From contig FWWN02000703.1 in the NCBI GenBank assembly GCA_900175165.2, positions 186,001 to 250,000 on the forward strand: DNA of 64,000 nt, given 5' to 3'. The notes under the pieces were generated by a model. It did not search any database. It was not told the origin of the DNA and saw only the letters and a list, made by a program, of their open reading frames with translations. Of this stretch, positions 58,065 to 64,000 are shown piece after piece. Position 1 is the first letter of the stretch; each line of letters starts with the position of its first letter. Origin of the DNA: Rhizomucor pusillus (Eukaryota > Mucoromycota > Mucoromycetes > Mucorales > Lichtheimiaceae). A program made the translations under genes and the position numbers.

Positions 58065-59593
58065 TTACATGCCAAAGATATCCGACGGTTTGGTCAACTT
58101 TACCAGCTTTTCCAGCCTTTCGTGTTCCTATTCGATAACTAAAGTCAGCTTGACAGAATAAATACAATTTCGGCAGACATTGACCTTTTTCAATTGAATC
58201 AGCTTTGTTTGTAACCGGTGGATAGGCGCTAAATCTTGAGTCTGTGATTGCTTGTTGAGCAAAGCCATGTAAGCATCCAGGTCTCCCTCGTCTCCCATTT
58301 CCGAAGCTTCTGCTTTTGCAGATGCATCTGTAGAGCATGAATTAGACCACCAGGTTAAGATTAGCAAAAACGACCTTACCTTTCTTTTTGCGGTCTTCTA
58401 TCTCGGCTTCCAGAGCTTTAATCTCTTCTTCGGTTTTCTTCTTTCGAATTATTAAGTCATCGTATGTTTCTGCCTTCTTATCCGTCTTTGCCTTCTTCTT
58501 CTTTCTCCCCCCTATACATGCTTATGTTAGTCTGCATAGATATCGTAATATTATATATACTTACCGGTCTTGTCATACAGAGCTTCTTCTTCGCTTTCAT
58601 CTCCATACATGATATCCAGTTCGTCTCGTCGACGTTCTGTAACAAGATAAAGCTTAGGGTTCTCACTAGGTGCAAGGTCATGTATCCGGTACTTACTTGC
58701 TTCCTCTGCCATTCTTTTCTCGGCCTCGACGTCAATCAACGATGCATCGCCTCCAGCTTCCTCATCAACGTCAGGTTCCTCTGTTGCATCCTCTCGAAAA
58801 CCCCTACATGGACACAATCAGCTCCATTCTACAAAAGTGTACATGGACCTGCTATACCAATTGATGCCTTCTTCTTCGTCATCACCTTCAGCAGCGTGTT
58901 CCACGTCTGCTGCTCGTGAACGATGCCGTACGGCTATCTCCGTCTCTAGTTCTTCCTCTTCTTTCTTGTCGGACTCAAATATGTATATCCGTGTGCTATC
59001 TCCAAAACGAAGCTGATCTCCTGGCCGCAGTGGTACGTGAGTTCTTGGGGGTATCCGCTGCTTATTGAGCCGCGTGCCGTGTGTACTCTCGAGATCGTAT
59101 ATAAAAGCTGCTCCGTCCTGTTTAAACTGTAGTACTGCGTGATATCGTGAAATTGACTAGAAAGTGATTTTAGTTGTCAAAACATCAAGGTCCCAAAGCT
59201 ACAGTGGCCGTACCGGATGCTCCAGCTCCAGATCGCATAAAGGCAATCTTCCTAAATTTTCCAAGTCAGATAACGGTGCAGTGCAAAGTTGAGATCACAA
59301 AGCTTGCCGATTGTCAAGAGATCTTTCCGTGGCCCTTTGAAACGATCAATGCTGACGCCGCCTTTCAAAACTTCAAAGCCATAGTCGTACTGGGCTACAC
59401 CGCCCCAATTCGGTTTTGTGTATGGGAGAGGTGGAGGAGCGTCGCTAGCTCTGCTGGCTGTTGAAGCGGACGACGAAGAAGAAGAAGAAGAGGATTGCGC
59501 TGATTTTTGATCAGAGGTAGTGGAGGCGATAGCTGTGGAGGCTGGCTTCCTTGGTGCAGGCGCAGCAAACCCGTCGTTATTGTTGTCTGACAT
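58065..59593 (-). CDS. Kanadaptin-like FHA-domain protein
   Basis: Exons 59308-59593, 59214-59251, 58858-59156, 58697-58803, 58565-58636, 58380-58511, 58185-58327 and 58065-58127 encode 379 residues, with a Ser-rich N-terminus. The characteristic PYTKPNWGGVAQYDYGFEVL leads into the FHA domain (about 80-180): IGRLPLCDLELEHPSISRYH, YDLESTHGTRLN, PGDQLRFGDSTRIYIF. Acidic and Lys/Glu-rich helices follow to a C-terminal EHERLEKLVKLTKPSD segment, typical of kanadaptin ends. It is nuclear in animals and associated with spliceosomal fractions; FHA domains bind phosphothreonine. The first intron has a GC donor (ATCG/GCAAGC), since only this yields IGRLPLCD. The head-to-head neighbour is the F-box gene (160 bases). 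Confidence 0.9.
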
Positions 59594-59753
59594 TAAGTTG
59601 CTTGGTACTGGGGAAGGTGCTTGTGCGAAAGCGCGACTGTAGTGGTGGTCGGGAGTCCCGGCGGCGGCGGTAGTCAATGGTTGCGCTTTTCTAAGCGGTG
59701 ATTCTTTGCATCATTTTCCAGTTCTTTTTTTCTGCTACCCTGGCCCTCTTTGC

Positions 59754-62516
59754 ATGGACAGATTACCAGACGAGGTTTTACTAAGAATCTTCTGTGCTCT
59801 CTCCAAAGAACCTTCACAGCTTGTCGTACTGCAAAGCGTCTGTCGTCGTTTCCGCAGGTATGTTAAGAATCTTTCAACAAGAGAGAGAGAGACACTGTAA
59901 AAGCTAATGCCCTGTCCTCGTCGCCATGAATGTAGACTAGCGCAGGACGGTTCACTGTGGTACCATGTCTTTCAAGACAACTATCCGGTCTGGGGACGTC
60001 AAGTCAAGTATGCTGCAAGATCCTTGCCCCAGGTGAACTGGGTGGATTTCGTTACACATATTGCCAGACAGAACAAACGAGCGCAATCCTTCTCTTTCGA
60101 GTTTGTAGCGGACGAAAGCAGTCTAGAATTTGCACGAGCAGAACGGCAACGCAAACTTCCCCGGAAACGCAAACTTGTCGAAAGAGATCCGCCTGCTCCT
60201 CTCGATGAAGGTCTACGCCCTTCCAGTTCGTCACCTGCATGTAAAAACACACGTCGTGAAAGACCTTTATCACCCCATTTATCCACCTCGACCCCCGTTG
60301 CTTCGACTCATGCTTCCACCTCCTCCAGTTCCTCATCCGCATCCACATCTGCATCCGCCGCTTCTTCCTCCTCTTCTTCATCCGCATCTACATCTACACC
60401 TGCTCCTGCACTCCCGCCATCTACTACAAATTTAACTGCCACAACAAATCAACCTGCTGCTCATCCCGAAAACAACACAGCTGCTGCCACAGCTCGGTGG
60501 AGAGACATCCGCACGCTTTTAACTCGCCGTCTCGCTGTACTGGAACAAGTCGAACTCCGTGCAGCGGACGACAATGCCCGGAATAGAGGAGAGCTTCCGC
60601 CACACCGAAACTTAGCACGGTTAGCAAATCTCTACGAGGACCCTGGCTTTGAATGGAGAAGTGCTCAGTATCCCCCACCGTTTCGGATACAAGATCCATT
60701 AGTGGTAGATATCGACCGTGTAACCAAACAAGGGATAGTGGCTACTGGGAAGCATCGCAAGGAGGCAGCCTATGGGAGCGGGATACTTCCCTCGCTGCAA
60801 AGTCAGCGGTCTGAACACAAGATACTGTTTTGGGAATACCCGTCATGGCGACTAGTGCGTGAATTCGATCTGAATTTTGCACCCGCTGATACATCGTGCC
60901 AAATCACCGGCATACAAACCATTCAGATGCCTACCGAAACCGGCACTACCAAGATTCGGTTTTTCTCATTGGCCGTTGGTCAAGCCTTGTTCGGGAACAA
61001 TCCAGACGACGCAGACGCAGACGAGCGGGTGGACTTGTGGCAAACTGTACTGATATATCGGCTCTACGACAATGGTGCGACGCAGTGCGTTGCTCATGTC
61101 AGCATGGATGGCGAGTTGCTGGGAAGAGAAGTCTTCTTCTTCTCTGAAGCTTCCTGGGACGTTCCACGCGGCAAAGGTCCTTATCGCGAAAGTGTCAAAG
61201 ATTGGATGAAAATCATTGCACCCGCCTATGCAGATTACGACCCACAGTACACAGCTTTCATGCTCGCATTGGGTCCAAAATACCCCGACGGCGACGGTTG
61301 CGGTCAACTTGTCAGATTTGATATTCGTGGAGAAGACAACATCCTTGACCCAGCGGCGGAACCTGTCGTGTGGGATTCAATGCTGCGCCAGTTCAGATCT
61401 ATATCGCCTTTCAATTTATTCTCTTATGATCACATGAATACCATGGCTGTCATTGATCGACCTACCGGTCCACCGGCTGTGGTCGTGGCACGGATACCAC
61501 TGGGAGAAAGAGTCAGCTGTATGATACATTTCCGATATCCGCAGGAACTTAATCATCTAGTATGCACAGGCAGTTATCGCACAGACGAGCTCACAGTGTA
61601 TGATTGGAGATTCGGTGTCAAGGTGGGCGTGCTACCCTGGAGACTTCGCAGCAGCGTTGATCAAAACTCCTACAATGCAGCGGACAATACACAGCGGCAG
61701 CGACGACTCGACGATGAATTAAGAGCAGCAGCAGATGCTATTACGAGGGAAATGCAAACTGATGATTTAGAAGATGCCGATATGGACGATCTTGACGAAG
61801 ATGAGCAAACGATAGTCCGTCCGTGGGGATTGGAGTCAACAATGGTTCTGCCACCGACGTGGTCAAGCACCACAGGTCAAGGCGATAATAGTGTTGATAT
61901 GGGCCAGCGGGGGTTTCGGTTGATTGCCGTAGGCGACAACCGAGATGATAAACTGGAGATCAAAGTCTGGGACATATCATATTTATTTAATGTTGTCTGG
62001 CGTCCGCTGGAAGGACTTGAAGAAGAAACAGCAAAGCGCAGCAGCAGTGAGGATCCAGAACTTGAAACACCCGAGGACCGAGAACTAGCATTGCGATTTC
62101 CGTGGTGGTATCAAGCAACGCCTCAACTGAGGCAGATGGCTCGGCGAATGTATGAAATACCACTGGATGGAGATGATCAGTCTGCGCTACCCTATTCCCC
62201 ACCTGACGGCGAATGTTCCATGATATTGGTGCACACATTTGACAAGAGCAATACCAGCGAAAACTTGATGCCCGTAAAATATACCGCGTACAATGTCTTA
62301 CGAACGTCTCTGTTTTTGTTAACAGAAGATGGCAGCATAACTGTGCTAGACATTGAAACAGGCCAAGTCATCGGTACAGTGGATAACGTTGCAGCGGTAC
62401 CGGGTATCATTGGTCCCCAGCGTCAAGTGCGAGGGATTGATGTGAACGTTGTCGGAGGGACAGATATAGTTGTAACTAGCCGGCAAGGTATATTGCGAGG
62501 CACGCTTACTAGCTAG
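59754..62516 (+). CDS. F-box protein with beta-propeller-like C-terminal region
   Basis: Exons 59754-59857 and 59936-62516 encode 894 residues. The F-box is at the very N-terminus: MDRLPDEVLLRIFCALSKEP with LQSVCRRFRR, continued across the intron by LAQDGSLWYHVFQDNYP. A Ser/Pro/Ala/Thr-rich linker (about residues 110-180) separates it from a long region with repeated strand-rich blocks such as HKILFWEYPSWRLVREFDL, GEDNILDPAAEPVVWDS, LEIKVWDISYLFNVVW and SITVLDIETGQVIGTVDNV, suggesting a divergent WD-type propeller. An acidic stretch (DLEDADMDDLDEDE) lies inside. It should be the substrate adaptor of an SCF ubiquitin ligase; the substrate is unknown. Confidence 0.85.
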
Positions 62517-62598
62517 AACCAGTTTTAAAAAAATGAAAAACCCCAATTCCGGGAAATCAAATTCCTCTTTTTCCTTTTGTTCTTTTTCGGCTTGAAAC

Positions 62599-63702
62599 AT
62601 GGATGAAGCAGATATTCAACAAGATAGCGGACGATATTTGCAAGAATATGTACAGAGTGAGTGTTCTATACAGCTTCTAAGGGGCCGTTTATCAGACTGG
62701 GCATTATTCTGAGTAATACGGGTTGCATTGTAGGTTTGGAAAACCTACCGAGTGAGATAAAGTATCACTGGGCCGAAGTGCTCAACCGGGACGAGATCGC
62801 ACAAGGTTAATGAAAGTGCTCCCCCCCCTCCAGTGAACTTATAAGTTACTCATGAGAAAAAGCACCACAGGCCTTGAGAAGCGTGTGCATATGAATGAGA
62901 ATGACTTGGCAAAGCTACATAAACAGTGGTTTCAACCCGAGTTGGAGAAGCGTGAAAAGATCCTAAAGCATGAACCCGCACTCATACGAAGAATACATCG
63001 CGATTACGACAAACTGGAGGATTTAGCAACCGAGAGGATCCAGCTTATGGAAGGTGCTTTGAAACTGGCAAGTGATCCATACTATCTCTTTGTTAGTAGA
63101 GCGAGGTGTGTTCTGATTAGACTTACGGACCTCCTCCTCCTCTCCTCCTCCCAAAAGGTCGATCGACATTTGAGCCGGCTTGGGTCAGACTTGGACCAAA
63201 TCGATCGACCATCGTCATCTTCCTCCTCCTCCACGGCACAGCAACAGCAACGGCAGCAGCCGCCAGCAACGCGGACATCATTAGTAACTAGTAAGCAGTC
63301 CAATTGATTGATTAGCCATGGTTATATGCTTACACAAATTGTATGCACAGCTAAGCATGATATGTACGACGAAAACGAAATGGATGAAGACGAAGCATAT
63401 TTCGACACCGTGTCCCGGCGACGGAAACGGAAAGAACGAGACGAGAACGATGAAGAGCCACTATACTGTTATTGTCGCCAGGTCTCATATGGAGAAATGG
63501 TCGGATGCGACGGTGAGGTAAGAAAGAAGGCAATAAGATGAATAGTAGAGTTTGGGTATTGATTTATCTCTAGAACTGCCCGTACGAATGGTTCCACATG
63601 GAATGCGTCGGACTAGATGCCCCACCAAAAGGTGCGTGGTACTGCGACGATTGCTTGGCAGAGGCAGCAACTCGGCGACAGTATGGGCGTTCACGTGCAT
63701 AG
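62599..63702 (+). CDS. ING-family PHD-finger protein
   Basis: Exons 62599-62656, 62734-62805, 62871-63091, 63158-63290, 63351-63517 and 63574-63702 encode 259 residues. The N-terminal ING helices read YLQEYVQSLENLPSEIKYHW and LAKLHKQWFQPELEKREKIL, then LEDLATERIQLMEGALKLAS and VDRHLSRLGSDLDQID. Ser and Gln tracts and a basic patch (SRRRKRKERDEN) lead to a complete C4HC3 PHD finger: YCYCRQVSYGEMVGCDG, CPYEWFHMECVGLDAPP and GAWYCDDC. ING proteins read H3K4 trimethylation within histone acetylase or deacetylase complexes. The intron at 63092-63157 is 66 bases with no stop, so retention would insert 22 residues. It lies 82 bases after the F-box gene on the same strand. Confidence 0.93.
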
Positions 63703-64000
63703 CAGCAGCCGTTGTCGTTTAATCTAATAACAAGGAAAGAAGCTGGTCTGCGTAGCCACTACTAAATCTTACTCACGTATTCCTAGTCAGTCATCCCCCC
63801 TTGTCTTGTCCGTTATATATTTCTTCCATCCCCTTGATTATCCATTCCATCTCGTCCTTCTTCGAGTTCACAACATTAAATCGTTTCTGGTGAATGCAAT
63901 TTTATGCACAAATATTTTCTTGGTTGTAAAGAGATAGAAAAAAGAAACAANNNNNNNNNNNNNNNNNNNNNNNNNNNNAAAAAAAAGAGAGGAAAAAAGG
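63703..64000. other. 3' flank of the ING gene with assembly gap
   Basis: AT/CT-rich 3' flank. A run of Ns at 63951-63978 is bounded by A-rich sequence, as is the other gap at 10920-10942. No gene seen. Confidence 0.7.

Noticed and set aside
63069..63157. GC-AG intron starting GCAAGT in the ING gene
   Set aside because: It keeps frame, but the GTTAGT donor at 63092 retains LASDPYYLF, which better matches the ING helix.

Overview
The window is eukaryotic and fungal, most likely from Mucoromycota (a Mucorales-type mould). The genes are dense and mostly multi-exon. Introns are mainly 45-100 bases, and start codons often follow CT-rich tracts. The gene set is fungal: APSES/StuA regulator, Num1/ApsA cortical anchor, Rit1, Surf4/Erv29, Rck/Srk-type kinase, secreted GH15 and GH36 enzymes. 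One gene looks like R3B2, the atypical RNase III described from Mucor. All exon models were read by eye from splice consensus, reading phase and family knowledge. No search or RNA data was available.

Layout. 1-10.6 kb: 3' end of a tetraspanin, a Ras GTPase with very small exons, neuronal calcium sensor Ncs1, a 1412-residue Num1/Mcp5-like protein, and thymidylate kinase. 12.6-14.2 kb: StuA-type APSES factor after a 2-kb upstream region. 14.3-21 kb: a decayed partial copy of an alpha-galactosidase gene, a block with two diverged copies of an unknown coding module, then the intact secreted GH36 alpha-galactosidase. 22.4-27.4 kb: a small unknown gene, a C2H2 regulator and an aldo-keto-reductase-like protein lacking two catalytic residues.

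27.9-32.8 kb: enolase, Rex4-type exonuclease and secreted GH15 glucoamylase. The last two start head-to-head over 134 bases. 33-43 kb: CAMK kinase, RhoGAP, Rit1, a conserved unknown, and a DENND11/LCHN-like protein. 43.3-46 kb: short weak genes, plus one clear 115-residue coiled-coil gene assembled from four exons. 46.3-51.3 kb: Surf4 cargo receptor, a seven-helix-type receptor with frame problems, and a proline-rich protein. 52.4-63.7 kb: R3B2-like protein, PSP1-domain protein, Nudix protein, kanadaptin-like FHA protein, F-box protein and ING-family PHD protein.

There is no operon or biosynthetic cluster. Recurring functions are signalling and polarity (Ras, Ncs1, Rck kinase, RhoGAP, receptor), nuclear and cortical organisation (Num1), saccharide breakdown (GH36, GH15), and RNA biology (Rit1, Rex4, R3B2-like). 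The most unusual signals are a 2-base exon needed to keep Ras in frame, a 5-base exon in the glucoamylase, two GC-AG introns, the R3B2-like gene, and a run of LC8-like TQT/VQ motifs in the dynein-anchor homologue.
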